A DNA stretch of 64,000 bases from Daphnia carinata. Taxonomy: Eukaryota > Arthropoda > Branchiopoda > Diplostraca > Daphniidae. A program made the translations under genes and the position numbers. Shown in pieces: positions 1 through 13,963 of this stretch. The stretch covers positions 2,728,001-2,792,000 of the forward strand of contig NC_081333.1 of assembly GCF_022539665.2 (NCBI RefSeq). The letters run 5' to 3'. Positions within the stretch are counted from its first letter, which is position 1. Each line of letters begins with the position of its first letter. The notes under the pieces were generated by a model that did not search any database, had not been told where the DNA came from, and was given only the letters and a program-made list of their open reading frames with translations.

Positions 1-908
1 GGAATTTTCTCGCATCTTTTTTTTTTTTTTTTTTTTTTTTCGTTTTGGCCTCGTCGCCGAAAGGCGACCCTCATACGATAAGAAAGTTTTATTTTTCTTC
101 TTCTTTTTTTTTTTTTCTTCATTTGATAGATAGGAAAGAGGGGGGAAAAAAAACGACAATAGAGACCCGTGTTATCAAACGACGTTGTTTTTTGTTTTTT
201 TCTTTCCTGTTTCTGCGAAATGATTCCGAACTTAAAATTCCATTCCCGAATTTCTAGAGTTAAAAAACCACAATTCCCCCTTGTTTTTTTAAAATGAATT
301 GTCTTCAGATGAGAGGGGGGGGGATCATTCACACCGCGGACCGATTTAAAAGTCTATCCCGAAGGGCGTTCAGATCAAGTCTCTGTTTGGATGGGGCAAG
401 TCAAAAGAGCCAAGAAAGAAAATAAAAAAAAAAAAAAAAAAAACCTGTTTAATGCTCTAAATAACACACACACACACACACACACACAAAAGAAGGGGAG
501 GGGGATTTTGGAAAACAATTTCGTTCAGAAAAATTCTACATTATCGAACGTCCTGCAGGTTTGCAAACTGATGAAGTTCAGGGGAAATTCTAATGGAATG
601 TTTGGCAGAATGTCCAAAAAAAACACACATACATATTTTTTTTAAATTTAAAAGGATGCTGGTAGTTAGTTATAGATTGGAAACGAAAGAACCCCTTTGG
701 CGTCCAATGATATATATTACATGCCCCTCTTTTTTTTGTTTTTTTTTTTTTTTATAACCCGTTCCAGTAGTCACGAAGTCATTCCAAAAGTCGCAGCTAT
801 TTGCATTTGCATAACATGTCCAAGTATCCGTGACCGGTGCCCCTCTATTTATTTTATTTTTTTTCTTGGAACATTTTGATGAGTTTCTTTTTCATGTGCA
901 TGTCATAG
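1..908. other. Non-coding stretch rich in homopolymers, upstream of first visible kinase exon
   Basis: This stretch contains long poly-T runs, a poly-A run near 427-443 and a (CA)n microsatellite at about 467-487. I see no exon here that could supply the missing start of the kinase. It ends in an acceptor (tag at 906-908) directly before the first kinase exon. Probably intron. Confidence 0.5.
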
Positions 909-1470
909 GAGCCTACGGAACGGTGTACAAGGCGCGCGATACGGCCAATGAGGGTCAAATGGTGGCGCTCAAGAAGGTGCGGGTGCCGCTGACGGAAGAG
1001 GGCGTGCCCATGTCCACGCTCCGAGAGATTTCCCTACTGAAGCAGATGGAGAAATACGAACACCCCAACATCGTCCGGTAAGTTCCTTCATCTTCATCTT
1101 CTTCTTTTTCTTTAAAAATCGGTTACGCAATTTATGTTGCGCTATGATTCAGCCGACGCGCATTTTGACGGCTCAATTTTTTTTTTTAGGGGGGGGGGGG
1201 AGGGCGGATAGTTTAAAAAGCGACAATCGGTAAAAAAAAAAAAAAAGTTCACAATAGAAATTCTAGAAATGCTTCGGTGCGGATCGAAAGGTGGTGGGTC
1301 TGATCCCCCAGCAAGTCAGCGGGATAAAGAAAAAAAAAAAAAAAATTCGTAGTGTTCCAAATTCCTGATGCAAACTCAATTGTTTGTTTTGTTCCAGTCC
1401 TCGTCACGCTGAAAACAATAAGGAACGCCATTTCCAAATTTTTTTTTTTTTTTTTTATTATTGCGGGAGT

Positions 1471-1501
<31 letters not shown>

Positions 1502-2138
1502 TGATTACGTCGGGCTTTGCTCTGCTGAGTTTCAATAGCAATCGGGGTGGTTTTAAACATTTTCAAAGATGCTCTCCCGGCTAAGGTAACACTCGAAACA
1601 ATCTGTTTTTTTTTTTTTTTTTTTTTTATTCTTAAACGAAACAAATAAAACAATATGCGCTGGACCTGAACTTACGACTTTGGTCGGTTCATTTTGAAAA
1701 AAAAAAAAAAAAAAAAAGAATGTTGTCTTCTGTTAGTTTGATGATTACCTTTGCGATGGAGCAAGATGATTACGGTGCCATCGGTTTAAACGGGAAAACA
1801 AACTTTTATTATTATTTATTTATTATTATTTTATTTTATTTTTTTTTTTTTGGGTAGAAACTAAACAATTGCCAAAGGAATTTCGTTCTCTTTTTTTTTT
1901 TTCGAGACAAAAAAGGGGATGAGGACAATGAATGACATTCTCTGTGTATGTGACGTCACGTCTCTTTTTTTATGTCAGAGACCTCTCTGCGAGTTGCAGA
2001 CAGGCGAGACAGTTTTCGCCATTTTCCTTGGCCAATAAGGCGACATCTTATCCAATCCTTTCTCCTTTTTGTCCATTAAGGAAAGACAAACGACAAAGTC
2101 TTTTGCGACGACTGATGGCGGCTCTTTCCTTTTTGTTG

Positions 2139-2172
<34 letters not shown>

Positions 2173-5100
2173 TTCAAGCCAAATGTAGCAGCTACGGGGC
2201 TGTTTCGGCAACCACACGACCGTTCAAACTGAAAATTGTGAACGATACACGCACACACACACACGAACGAGAAAAAAAAAAAAAAGGCAACAAACGGGAA
2301 AATCAAGTCATTAACCATTTGATTGATTGGAATTCTTTTTTTAAAGAGAACACCAATAGATCTTTGAAATTGTCCTCGGTGTGTTGTGCGCGTTTCGAAC
2401 CGTGGGAAAAACGAGCGACTCTTTTTTTTTTTTTTTTTTTACATCTGTTTAAAAAAAAAAAAAAAATATTTTATTTTTTTTTATTTTTTTTGTGCTTTGT
2501 ATGGCAAGGGGGGGGGGGGGGGAGCGGGTTAAAGGGAGGTGGAGCTTTTTTTTTGCATTTTGAATTATTTTTATGTTAGAAAACCTTTATTATTATTACC
2601 GGTGGGGCAAGATGATTATTATCGTGTCGTATAGAGAAGGTGCCCTGTGGTTTGAGGCTCATTGGCACGTCGACTTAATCATCGTGTGTTGTACAACCGA
2701 GTCGAGACGAGATGATGACCGCCCTCCTGCCAAGTCTCAGCTTCTTCTTCTTCGCCCGTTCTCACTCCTTTTTTTTTTTTTTTTTTTATTATTACAGACT
2801 TGTAAAGGAAAAAAAAAAAAACTCTTTGGGGTAGGTGGAGGGGCAGGAATGTGGCGTCTTTCTGTAGTACGAATTGTTTGACGGCGTTCCTCAACTTCCT
2901 CTTCATGTCGTCTGCACATTTTTCTTATTTTCAATTGAGTTTTTTTCCTTTCTTTGTTGGCTTACGAAAAAAAAATTAAAGATTTACATTTGTGGGACTC
3001 ATTTTCATTACCGGTAGTGTGTGGGCGACTGCCTCCCCCGCTGGAACTTTTTTTTTTTTTACGAGGTCTTTTTTTTTTGAATCGTTTGCCCCTGTGTGGT
3101 TTCATTCATATTTCGTATGTCTGGGGCAAAAGACCGTACTGCTGTTTCTTTAAGAGGTCAGCAGGGTGTTCAAACTTGTTTTTAAAAGGGAGGATAGAAA
3201 GAAAGGGAAATGTTTTAAATCAACATTATTCCATTTTTTTTTTTTTTTTCGAAACTCAATTCTTGTTTAGTTTACGATCTGTGTGTTGTTGCATTCGTGC
3301 CGAGTATTTTTCCTGTTTTTTTTTTCTTTTTCCTTCGCCTATTTGAAATGGTTGACACAATCCGATACCGTTAATCAACAACAAGTCACAGAAAGAAGTG
3401 AAGGAGATGGGCCACATCACGTGACTTAATAGGGTTCTAGGGGGGGGTGGGTGGTGGCAGATGAGAGGGTAAGAAGATGCCATCTGTCACATAAAGAAAC
3501 ATTCATCATTCGTAATGCTTTAGAGGAGCTAAACAAAAAAATTCCAATATTTTTCACGTTCTTTTCATCCTCCATTTTCTAAATTCAAATCGACCATCAT
3601 CGTTTGTGTGGTCTCGTCAAAGAAGATACTAATTCCTTCCGGATGAACATTTTTTTCTTTTTTTTTTTTTTTTTGTTGGTGATCTCCTCCTGTGTGGAGT
3701 TAACGAGTTTATTCTTCGTGATCTTTGGCTTTTGGAAACTACTAGCGACTTGTTAACGATCAGTTCTAATGAACTAATCATCCACTTGTGGCATTTCTTA
3801 TTTCCCTTTTGTAAAAGCTTTCCTGATCTATCCTGAATGAACCAATCTGCCTTTAAAAAAATTGCCGTCATTATTTGCTATGTGAGGAAGTCCCTTTTTT
3901 CTTTCCATTTTTTTTTTTTTTCAATTCTTAGATGTCGGAAATGAATTTAAAAAAAAAAAACAGGCAATTCTTTATTATTATTGGAATGCGCCACTTCACC
4001 CCGAAAGAAAGAAAAAAAAAACGAACGGTCATCACGGATCGATAGTTTGGCTTTATCGTTGTCATAAAATGTCTTTAATTTTTTCCCTTTTAAAAAAAAA
4101 AATTCAAAGAGGGGTCGTGGGAAAATGAATTTCAAGTCAAACATTTATAAAAAAAAAACAAAAAAAAAACACGCAATCAAACAAGGAAATCAACACGCGC
4201 TTTTTAAACGACTCGCGCTCGTTCCTCGGGGATAATGTTGTCACATTTCTCGACCGGTGTTAGTTTTAGCACCTCCTTTGCATTTTTTTTTTCTTTCTAT
4301 TTTATTTGAAACAATTCAAACGAGGATTGGGAAAAAAAAGGGTAGAATTTTTTTTATTTTTTATTTGATTTGATTGCATCCGGCCGAAAGCAATTTTCAA
4401 AGGGTCTAGAGAAAAAAAAAAAAGTTTCGAAAGTCGCCACCGGTTGTTTACATTCTTTGAAAATGATTCCCCCCTCTCTTTGAAAACTAGTACATATACA
4501 TTTACGCAGAGAGCCGCTCTTTTTTTTTTTTACTCCTTCATCATCTTATTTATATTTTCATAGTTGTACCTTTTCCGGCACACACGTAAAGGAAAAGATG
4601 AAAGCCCGCGCGCCTGCTCTTAATCATATCCCTCGCAGTTAGAGAACCTCCTACTCTTTTTTTTTTTTTTTTTTTTACCTTTTGTGCCCCTCTCCATGTT
4701 CTTTCTTCTTTTCGGGGTTGGTTTGATTGGTTTGTTATTGTGTTTGAATGCGTTAGAAAACACATTCCAATAGATAATTTGAGAGAGAGAGAGAGAGAGA
4801 GAGCCACGGTGGGGAGAGATTCTCAAATAATTTGGAAGAACAACTGACCTGCTAGTTTTTCTTTTTAAAGATGATACAAAATGCAATCAATACAGCAAGT
4901 CAACTTGAAATTCTTTGATTTTTTTTTTTTTTTTTTTTGTCCCTTGCGCCGGAGGTCGGCAAAACAGCAGGTGGGGGGGTAGGTTAAACGGTGGAAACCC
5001 TCCCCCCCCCCACAAAAAAATGTCTCTTCTTTCCTACGTGTTTTTTTTTTTTTTTTTTTTTTTAAATACAAAAGCCGCTCGTGTGTGTGTATGTACCGCC

Positions 5101-5679
5101 TTGTAGCTATAAAGAGCATTCCATCTTGTGATAGACAAGTCAATGGCAGGAGGTTTTTATTTATGTATTTATTTTTTTTATATACGCGTGTCTATGTGTT
5201 GGAGCGCAGCGCGTGTCACGCGCAGCGGGTAGTGCGGGAGCTGCCGGGTGATCAACCCCCTCAATCCAAAAAAAAAAAAAAAAACTTGCTCCTTACAGAG
5301 AGGGGAGAAAAACAAGTTCCCCCCCCCCCCCACAGATTTTTCTAACTTGCCTTCACTCGATCATCATTTGAAAAAAAAAAAAATAAAAAATAGTTGTGGG
5401 AAATTGTAGAACAAGATCATAAGTTGGAATGCGCTCTCGTATTTATTTCCGATGATACGGGGGGGGGGAATTGAATTCCAAATGATTTATTGCCAAATTG
5501 ACGCTTGTGGCGTTACGTCATTACGACATAATTGTCGCTTGCTGCTGCTCGATCGTCTTGCATTCTTTGCATTTTTCCATGTTTTATTCGCCTCCCTTTT
5601 TCTTTTTCTTTTTGATGGGCGCGGTTCTTTTCTCTCCTGAATTGGATTCTTCTACCGATGGCATTCCATCTTCTTACTT

Positions 5680-5715
<36 letters not shown>

Positions 5716-8700
5716 CGGCTTCATTGAAAAACAAAACAAAAAAAAAACGGGAGCTCTAGAAGCACAAAGTGTCTCTTTGTGTGTGTGTGTGTGTGTGTGT
5801 GTGTATCTCTCTCTCCCAAAAGGAAAAATCGATGCCCTAATGCTTCAGGTTTTTTTTTTTCCCCTTCTTCTCTTGTTTTAACGACGACGAAGCTATTCTC
5901 TCTCTCTTTCTCGTTTATGTATTATGTATACATTGTACGTAGAAGTTTTTATACGGGACGGGAGAGAGAAGTTTGGCGCAAAAGCGTCCGCGTGATTAAT
6001 GGCCCCCACTCTGGGGACAACTCGTTCTTCCATTTGGAAAGTGAGTGAGGGGGGGGGGGGGACAACAAAAGAAAATACAGCAAGGGATACAAAGATGGAT
6101 GGCTGATCTTAATGGATTGGCTTTCCCCTACCATCCTGCAAAATAATAATAATAATAAATTTAAAAAAATAAAATAGAAACTCTTTTATTTTATTTTCTG
6201 TTTCACTGCTGACGACTGGCCACTCCGAACGACATTCAATGTCGCCACGTTGGATGACGTACTCGCAGAAGACGTTGATCTTGATTGTAACGCTCGAGCT
6301 CATTGGAAATGCGCGTCGCGTTTAAAATCCCCTTCTTCTTGTTTTTCTTTTTTAAAGGGCAACTTCTTTTTTTTTTTTTTTTTTTTTTGTTGTTGTTGTT
6401 GTTGGTATTTTTCCTATTGTTTTTCGTTTAAAAAAAAAAAAAAAACGAAAAATTTAATTTTGATAAAAAGCATTTTGCGAGGGGAAAAATGGCCACGTTC
6501 CAAAATGTTAATATGAAGTTGTTTGTACAAGTAGTTGAAATTCTTTTGTACTTACCAGTCGATGGAATTTCTTTTTTTCTTGTTCAAGGAGGGGGGGGGG
6601 GGGGAGGCACAGGAAGTTGTTAAAAAAAAATGGCCATTCCAGCGGCGGTTCTTCTTTAAAAAAAAAATTGTTTCAAATTTCCAATGAGCGAGGAGTATTT
6701 AAAAGTGGGTCATTTTGGCCGATGAACTGGTTGCTATGTTTTGTGTATGACTGTGGAATGCCGGATACATGTGGCAAAGGGATTCCTAGAAGGCTCGGCA
6801 TAGTTTTTTTGTTTGTTTGTTTTGTTTGTTTTTTTCCTTTTTCAAATCTCTTTTAAAATTTTGTTTTCCCAAGACATCGATAGAAGACGAATAGCCAAAA
6901 TAATCATCAAAAGTAAAAGCGATTTATCTGATGAGGTCAAAACAAAAAAAACAACAAATCTTTAAGTGCTAGACGTTGTTTCTTCTTCTTTTTTTTTTAC
7001 AAGTGGCAGTGAAAGGAAGGTGGGGACCGATGGTACTTTCTATTTGAACATATTTTTCTTTTGAATGGGAAACACACACACAAAGAATAAACACATCGGA
7101 TGACCTTTTCAGCGCGAGCCGAAGAGTTGGTTTGGAGGTCGAGCAAGAGGAGAACCGCGGGAGAACACACACACAGGAAATGCCCCTCCTTTTTCGGTAC
7201 ACTATCCTTTTTCTGGGCAGGGGGGGGGGGGGAAGGGAGGCCTTCGAGTTCTTTTTTTTTTTCTTTTTTTCCCTCTATAATAACATCAACCCCCGCTAGA
7301 ATTCTTTGACCCCCTTTCTTCGGCATGACTGAGCTCTCTTTTCGTCAAAGAACCTTTTTTTTTTTTTTTAAGGGGGGGGGTCCTTTTAGTGTTTGTAATG
7401 TTCCATTTTTTTTTTTTTTTGAGGGGGGTGGTTTATATTCCGTAGTAAGAAACGGACCCATCATTCACACACACAAAAAAAAACCCCGAAAAGGTTTCAA
7501 CTATTAATTTTTTTTTTTTTTTTAGTGTAGTTTGCCCTTTTTTTTTTTTTTTATTTTATCCTCGTACTTTTAAAAAAGGTAGCGGCTTCTTTTGTTTCAA
7601 ATAGAACGAAAAAATGGCGGCCCTTTATTTTATTTTTTTTTTTTTTTTTAACACACTCGAATTTGTTTGACATTCTTTCGGAGAGAAAAAAAAAGGGGGG
7701 GGGGGGTCCGTTCTGTTCTGTGTGTGTTCTCATATTGGTCAAGAAAAGCAAAAAAAAAAAAAAAAAATGACTTGACCAGTTCAAAGAAAAAATTAACTTG
7801 TTTGCATTTTGATTTTTTAAATGATGCAGTCCGAAAAATCGAGTGTGAAGTGAACTCGTGTTTCGCATCATTTAATAAAGAAAGGGCCTTTTTTTTTTTT
7901 CTTTTAAACTACGCGGGAAAAAAAAAATGCCATGAATGGTGGAAACGATAGGCAAGTTCGGTTGTGATGGATGTTCCAGTTCTATTGGCCAAGAACACGT
8001 AGAGACCATTCGAAGAAAATGGTGAACATGATTGTCGGCATCGAATATCTTTGTACATCTCTTCTTACTCGGCTCTTCTTTTTTTTTTTTTCGCCTACTC
8101 TTCAATGACAAAAGGTGAAATCTGATGATGGCTCACATTTAATTGAGTCCTTGATGGACGTCGATCCTCCTCCCCCAACTCTTAAATGGCGCCATCTGCC
8201 GTTTTCTATTGTCCGATTTTTTTTTTTTTTTTTTCGATGGATGGAATTTACCTTTTTAAAAAATGTTTTCGTTGTTGACATGTCATCACCGTCCCCCTCT
8301 CCTCCCGTAAAAGAAGAGAATGAGAAAAAAAAAACAAAAAAAACAAAACAAACTCGATAACCATTTTTGACGTGTTTTTGTGTGTGTGTTTGCGTGTCTT
8401 CAGGTTGTTGGATATTTGCCACGGCCCGCGGCTGGAGCACGAACAGCAGTTGATCCTCTACATGGTCTTCGAGCACGTGGATCAGGATCTTGCCTCATAT
8501 CTGGAACGTTGCCCATCACCTGGTCTCGGAGCTGATCGCATCAAGGTTCGTTTCATCGAATCATTTTCATTTTTTTTTTAAATTTAATTTAAATGTTTTA
8601 TTCACGCGATGCTCATTGATTTTAAACGTGCTAAATAATAATTTAAAACAAAAAAAAAAAAAATTGCGCAGTACTTGATGTACCAGATTCTGAGCGGAGT

Positions 8701-9595
8701 GGATTTCCTTCACGCCAACCGGATCGTCCACAGAGACCTCAAGCCGCAGAACGTGCTGGTCACGGCGGCCGGTCAAGTCAAGTTGGCCGATTTCGGCTTA
8801 GCCCGCATCTACGACGTCCACATGGTCCTCACTTCAGTGGTACGTTTTCTTTTGTTTGTTTTTTTTTGTTTTTTTCGATGAGTTTTTTTTTGGGCAGACT
8901 GGAAGGTCATTATGCAAATTGCCGTAGGTGGTGACGTTATGGTACCGTTCGCCCGAAGTCTTGCTGACGACCAGCTACGCCACTCCAGTCGACATTTGGT
9001 CGTGCGGATGCATCTTTGCCGAACTCTTCCGCCGGAAGCCGCTCTTCTGCGGACAGTCTGAAGCCGACCAGCTCTCCAAAATCTTCGAGTACGAATTAAA
9101 AAAAAAAAAAAAAAAAAAAATGTGCCAAGTGTGGAGGTCTTTGACTGATGGCCATTTTTTTTTTTTTCTTCTTGTTTTTTTTTTTTTTTTTTTTTTTTAA
9201 ATTTGAAATCAATCAGCGTGATTGGCACGCCGTCGATTGACGAATGGCCCGACACGTCGCTACCGTGGAACACGTTCGCCAATCGGCCGGCCACGTCCAT
9301 TTACAACGCCGTCTCTTCCTCTGAATTGTGCCCGGCCGGCACGGAGCTGCTCGAACTGATGCTGGCCTTCGATCCGGCCAGGAGGGTGACAGCGGCCGAC
9401 GCCCTTCAGCATCGCTATTTTCGTGACGACGGCTACACGCCCATCACTTTCTCGCCGTCTACTTCGTCTCTGTCGAGCAGCAGTCCAGTGGCCGACTCGG
9501 CCCGCTCCGACACGCCCATCCACATGTCCTGCAGTAGCAACGATGATTCTGGTCATTCGTCGGCCGACGGCCAGTTACCCGAACCCGACAACTGA
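909..9595 (+). CDS. Cdk4: CDK4/6-type cyclin-dependent kinase (5' end missing)
   Basis: Serine/threonine kinase of the cyclin D-dependent CDK4/6 group, which drives G1/S by phosphorylating Rb-family proteins. Five exons join in frame: 909-1077, 8404-8545, 8672-8839, 8928-9088 and 9217-9595 (TGA). The first starts inside the glycine-rich loop ([11 protein letters not shown]), so the initiator Met and first beta strand lie upstream and were not found. Visible kinase landmarks are VALKK (ATP lysine), the PSTAIRE-equivalent helix [10 protein letters not shown], the catalytic loop [13 protein letters not shown], and the activation segment [17 protein letters not shown] with the T-loop Thr replaced by the CDK4/6-style context. 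About 339 residues are visible, including a Ser/Asp-rich C-terminal tail of about 55 residues that human CDK4/6 do not have in this form. The first visible intron is 7.3 kb and full of simple repeats. CDK4/6 is preferred over CDK1/2 because of the [14 protein letters not shown] helix. Confidence 0.93.
1078..8403 (+). other. Long simple-repeat-rich intron of the CDK4/6 gene
   Basis: This 7.3 kb intron runs from the donor after residue-coding base 1077 to the acceptor cag at 8401-8403. It is packed with poly-T and poly-A runs of 10-22 nt, poly-G runs, (GA)n near 4783-4802 and (GT)n near 5779-5804. Open frames inside it are low-complexity Phe/Lys-rich artefacts. It also carries copy 1 of the segmental duplication described separately. 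Confidence 0.75.
2824..3800 (+). repeat. Segmental duplication, copy 1 (in CDK4/6 intron)
   Basis: Two blocks match downstream sequence in the same orientation. About 2824-3570 matches about 12215-12985, and about 3628-3775 matches about 14608-14745 more weakly. The core around 3250-3530 is nearly identical between copies and differs mainly in homopolymer lengths. It includes the string CGTGCCGAGTATTTTTCCTG, a CACGTGAC E-box and CCATCTGTCACATAAAG. No reading frame is conserved between the copies. Whether this is a transposon fragment or a simple duplication is unknown. Confidence 0.85.
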
Positions 9596-10286
9596 CTGGG
9601 CCCTTTTTTTTTTCTCCAAGGGGGGACGGGTGGGAGGAGGAGGAGGAGGAGGTGAATTCATTTTTTTTTTTTTCAATCCGAAATAAGAAGCAACAACAAC
9701 AATGCAAATCTATTTTTTATTTTTTTTTTTTTATCCCCAAAACATAAAAAATCCCAGCAAAATATCAAACAAGTCTGACCGCTGGGCGTTTCTTTTTTGT
9801 TTTGTTTTTTGTTTTTTTTTTTGACGTTCGGGTCGGGACTCGACGAAAAATCGTGTTCTCAAAACATTTTAAAACAGAGGGAACGACTGTGATAGTTAAC
9901 CGAAACGCTCTAGAAAAAAAAAACAAAAAAAACAAAAGAGGAACGACAAGTGTCAGCTTCCCGTTCTTTATCCAAAACACGTCAGAACGATTCACGCGTT
10001 TTTTTTTTAATTCGGGATTTCATTACCGTTCTACCCAATTATGGGACCAATACCCTTCATCTTTTTCCATCAACTTCATTTTTTTTTTTTTAAACTCACG
10101 CTCCCGTTAAACCGAATTAAATTATTGTGGTGGCCAGCCATTGAACTGGAATTGCCTTGCAGAAAAGACGTCCTCCCGCCGCCCGCCCGCCCACCCACTA
10201 CCCCACAACAACGTACTTGTACCTTAAGAGTGTTGGCCAAAATGGATTTTGTTTTTTTTGTGCGCGCGTATAAGATTTGAATTGCC

Positions 10287-10317
<31 letters not shown>

Positions 10318-12214
10318 CCTTCAGCATATGAATATCGTCTAGTTTTTTTCTTTGGTCCGCTTCGTGAATTATTTCTTTCTTTTTTTTTTTTTTTTTTTTT
10401 TTTTTTGGGACCAGAAGAAAACAAAACAAAAAATGCAATCGGTCCTCTTGCCACATCCGCAGATAAAAATGCGCTTGTCCTCTTTACACCCACATACACA
10501 CACACACAAAACAGCAAACCTCGTAATCTTACATATCAGAAACCGCCGTTTATTTCATTTTTACGCAATAGTCTTTCAAACTCGATTCTCAAACCGAACT
10601 TTTTTGTTTTTGAAAGTAATCGCCCCCCACCAAAAACTGGCGATCCGCCATAATCAAGGGAAATCCGAACCTTCCTATACCACTACCCTCAGCGCAAAAA
10701 TTGTCACTCACATAAACCCATCCCCTCCCATCGTCCAGTCAAATCTATTTTTCATTTTTTTTTTTTTTTCTTTATTATTATTTAAGTAATAATAATAAAA
10801 AGAATAGATTCCAGTCCGAGCTGCAAACTTATGAAATCCACACCACCTAAGTCATTCCCCCCCAACATCGAAATTATTATTTTTATTTTATTTTATTTTT
10901 TTTTTTTTTTTTTTTTTGGAATTCTGTCAAACCTTTTGAATTGCCCTCTCTGTTCATTTTCGAACGAAGAATAGCCAATAGCCTTTGTTGGACCAATAAC
11001 GATAATTCCAAGGAATTTGAAATATTTTTTTTTTAAATTCTTTTAATGTCGACCCTGTTTCGTGTTTGTCTCGTTGTAAACATCGTTGCAAAAAAAAAAA
11101 AAAAAAATCATTTAAAACACAATCGTGTGCCGTGTACTTGCCCTGATTCAAAAGAGCTAAAAAAAAAAAAAGCAATGAATGTACTTACCAAATTTTTTTT
11201 GTGAATGGACGATATCCTACGATATCGTAGTGTGTGTGTGTGTGTGTGTAAGACCTCATTTATTTTTAACATCTGCAATGGGATGTGTAAAAAAAAAAAA
11301 AAAAATGAGTGAACGCAATTCGAATTTTTATTTTGTAATTTATCTTTCAGTTTTGTCATTGGTTTTTGTGTTGATTTGGGTTTTTTCTCGAAGATTGTCA
11401 ACATTGTCAACAATGTTTGGTGAAATGCATCAAGAAAAGACTGGGGGATGAGCGCCGTACGCTACAACAGTGGACCCGATGGAACGATCGGGCTGTTGGT
11501 ATCATTTTTATTTGATTACACATTTGATCTTGAATGTATTTTTTTTTTTATGATTATTATTATTTCTCTTACAAAAAAAAAATTAATTAATTATGCAAGT
11601 ATATAGTATATATTTGTGTAATCCATGATAAAATACACTTTGTTGTGATGAGGACAGTCTCGTGTTCCGTGATCGATGATGGGAAAATCTCTTTTCGGTG
11701 ATGAAAAAAACAAAATATGTTCTAGTTATTTGCCAACTCACGAACGTTCGTTCTCTTAGTGGGAATGAAAAAAAAAATATATATATATAAAATAACAAGA
11801 ACTCTGAGGAAAGAGATTTTTTTTTTTTTTTTTTGAAATCCCGCACGGGCATCACGTTGCGTTTCGTGCGTCTTTTGCCATTGCCGCCGCCCCGCCGTCT
11901 TGTTCATTGAGATAATCCCGGCAGGTCATCTAGAGAAAACGGGATTTCCTTTCTTTTGTTCTCTTCATCATTTTTCATTGGCTTTTTTGTGTGTGTGTAT
12001 GTGTATGTGTATGTGCGTGTGTCTCTGTGTTAGGGAAATTAGGTGGAGAAGGGGAACATTTTTTTTTTCTTTTCACGCAATAATGGGAAATGATGTCATT
12101 CCTTATGAATTTTTATTTTTATTTATTTTTTGATATTTGAGTAGAAATCGCGTGATTTCGCGACCTTCGTTGATTTATAAGGACGTTGTTATTTTGATTC
12201 AAAAGAAATGTTTG

Positions 12215-12985
12215 GGAGGGGGTTTTTTGGTGTAGGGACGCCGGTTGGAATGTGGCGTCTCCTTAGACTCCCGAATGTTTTGGCCGTGAGGGCGGCGTTC
12301 CTCCACTTCCTCCAATGTCGTCTGCTCTTTGAAAACTCGCGCATTTATGTTCAGTTCGAGTTTAGGTTTTTTTTTTTTTTTTTTTGCTTGTTGCGTCTTG
12401 GAGAAAGGAAAAAATTTGCATTTTTAGATTGCCTCATTTTCATTGCCGGTAGTGTGTGGGTGATGAGGTCTGCCTCCCCCGCTGGAACTTTTTTTTTCTT
12501 TTTACGAGGTCCTTTCGAATAGTTTGCCCCTGTGTGGTTCATTCAGATTTCGTAAGTCTGAGGCAAAAGATCGTACTGCTGTTCTTTAAGAGATCAGCAG
12601 GGTGTTCAAACTTGTTTTTAAAAGCGAGGAAAGAAAAAAAAAAAGGGAAATGTTTTAAATCAACATTATTCCATTTTTATTTTTTTTGGAAACTCAATTC
12701 TTGTTTAGTTTACGATCTGTGTGTTGTTGCATTCGTGCCGAGTATTTTTCCTGTTTTTTTTTTCCTTCGCCTATTTGAAATGGTTGACACAATCCGATAC
12801 CGTTAATCAACAACAAGTCACAGAAAGAAGTGAAGGAGATGGGCCACATCACGTGACTTAATAGGGTTCTAGGGGGGTTGGCAGATGAGAGGGTAAGTAG
12901 ATGCCATCTGTCACATAAAGAAACATTCATCATTCGTAATACTTTAGAGGAGCTAACAAGACGGATGGAACTTCCAATATTTTTT
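12215..12985 (+). repeat. Segmental duplication, copy 2 (first block)
   Basis: Matches about 2824-3570 in direct orientation. The best-conserved part is about 12540-12960: it includes TTTACGATCTGTGTGTTGTT, the GAAATGGTTGACACAATCCG string and the CACGTGAC site. A second, weaker block at about 14608-14745 corresponds to 3628-3775. Copy 2 is therefore split by about 1.6 kb that copy 1 lacks. Confidence 0.85.
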
Positions 12986-13895
12986 CTAAATGTTTTTCTT
13001 CGTATTTTTCTTTTATTGCGTTACGCCCCAGTGTCACATGCCCCCGGTGTCGTTTTTTTTTTTTTATAAATATTTTTCTTTTAAACTGGAAATTGGAAAA
13101 AAAAAAAATCTTATTTGGGATCGGAAAATTTATTCATCCCATTCTTCATTTGTTTTGTTTTTGTATTGCGATAACAGGAATGTTTTTTGGTACCCTTGAA
13201 CAACGATAAAAAAAAAATAACTTCAGATAAAAGAAAAAGGTGAAGAAATACGTTTAAGTTTTTAAAGAAATAATAAGTTATTTGACGACAGCTGTTGAGC
13301 GTTGCAGCAAAGATAGTCCCCTGTGTGCTTTATAGTTCCATCCGCGAACACAAGAAAAATAAAAGAATAAAAACGAAAGAAAAAAACTGGTTGTTATAAA
13401 AAAAAAAAAAAAAAAAATTTATTGAAATTAAAATGATCGTTTCCCTATTTGATCCGTTGCGGATTACGGGGGGGGGGCAACCCCCCGCCTTGTTTGGACC
13501 ATCCGATCATAATCGGAAGGCCTTTAATTAAGAATAATAGATTTTTCAAATGAAAAAAAAAAAAATAATGTTTAATAACGCCGATTGTAAATAATGAAGC
13601 AGTCAGTCCATCATTTTCAAACGAGGCATTGCTACCTCTTCCGTGAATTGCCGTCATTATTTATAACAGCAACAAGACATTTAATAGTGTAATAACGACG
13701 GCCAGCCTCTCTCTCTCTCTTTTTTTTTTTCTCCATTCGATGATGTTGTTATTAGCCCATTTTGTACGGACACGCTTATAAGTAAAAAAAAAAAAAAAAA
13801 ACGTGAATGATTCATAATCGTTTCGAATTTCGCGCTTCATTTGTTTGTTTTTTTTGTCTGTATATACACTCTCATTTGTTTTATTTTCTCGTTAC

Positions 13896-13963
13896 GTCTA
13901 GACTGCAGGTGCCGCTCTAGGCGTTTCATGTCTTCCTTTTTGTCCTTGCCGTTATTTGACGGG
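13896..13963 (-). other. Isolated exon-like segment, unassigned
   Basis: On the minus strand an acceptor-like tatgag precedes a 68-nt open segment that ends at a donor-like gtaacg. It encodes a charged peptide containing DKKEDMKRLERHLQSR. I could not connect it in frame to any neighbour, and it lies in the part of duplication copy 2 with no counterpart in copy 1. It could be one exon of an unseen gene or chance. Confidence 0.2.

Noticed and set aside
1932-2579. 215-codon plus-strand frame in the kinase intron
   Set aside because: It is made largely of translated homopolymers (poly-Phe, poly-Lys, poly-Gly) and has no family resemblance.
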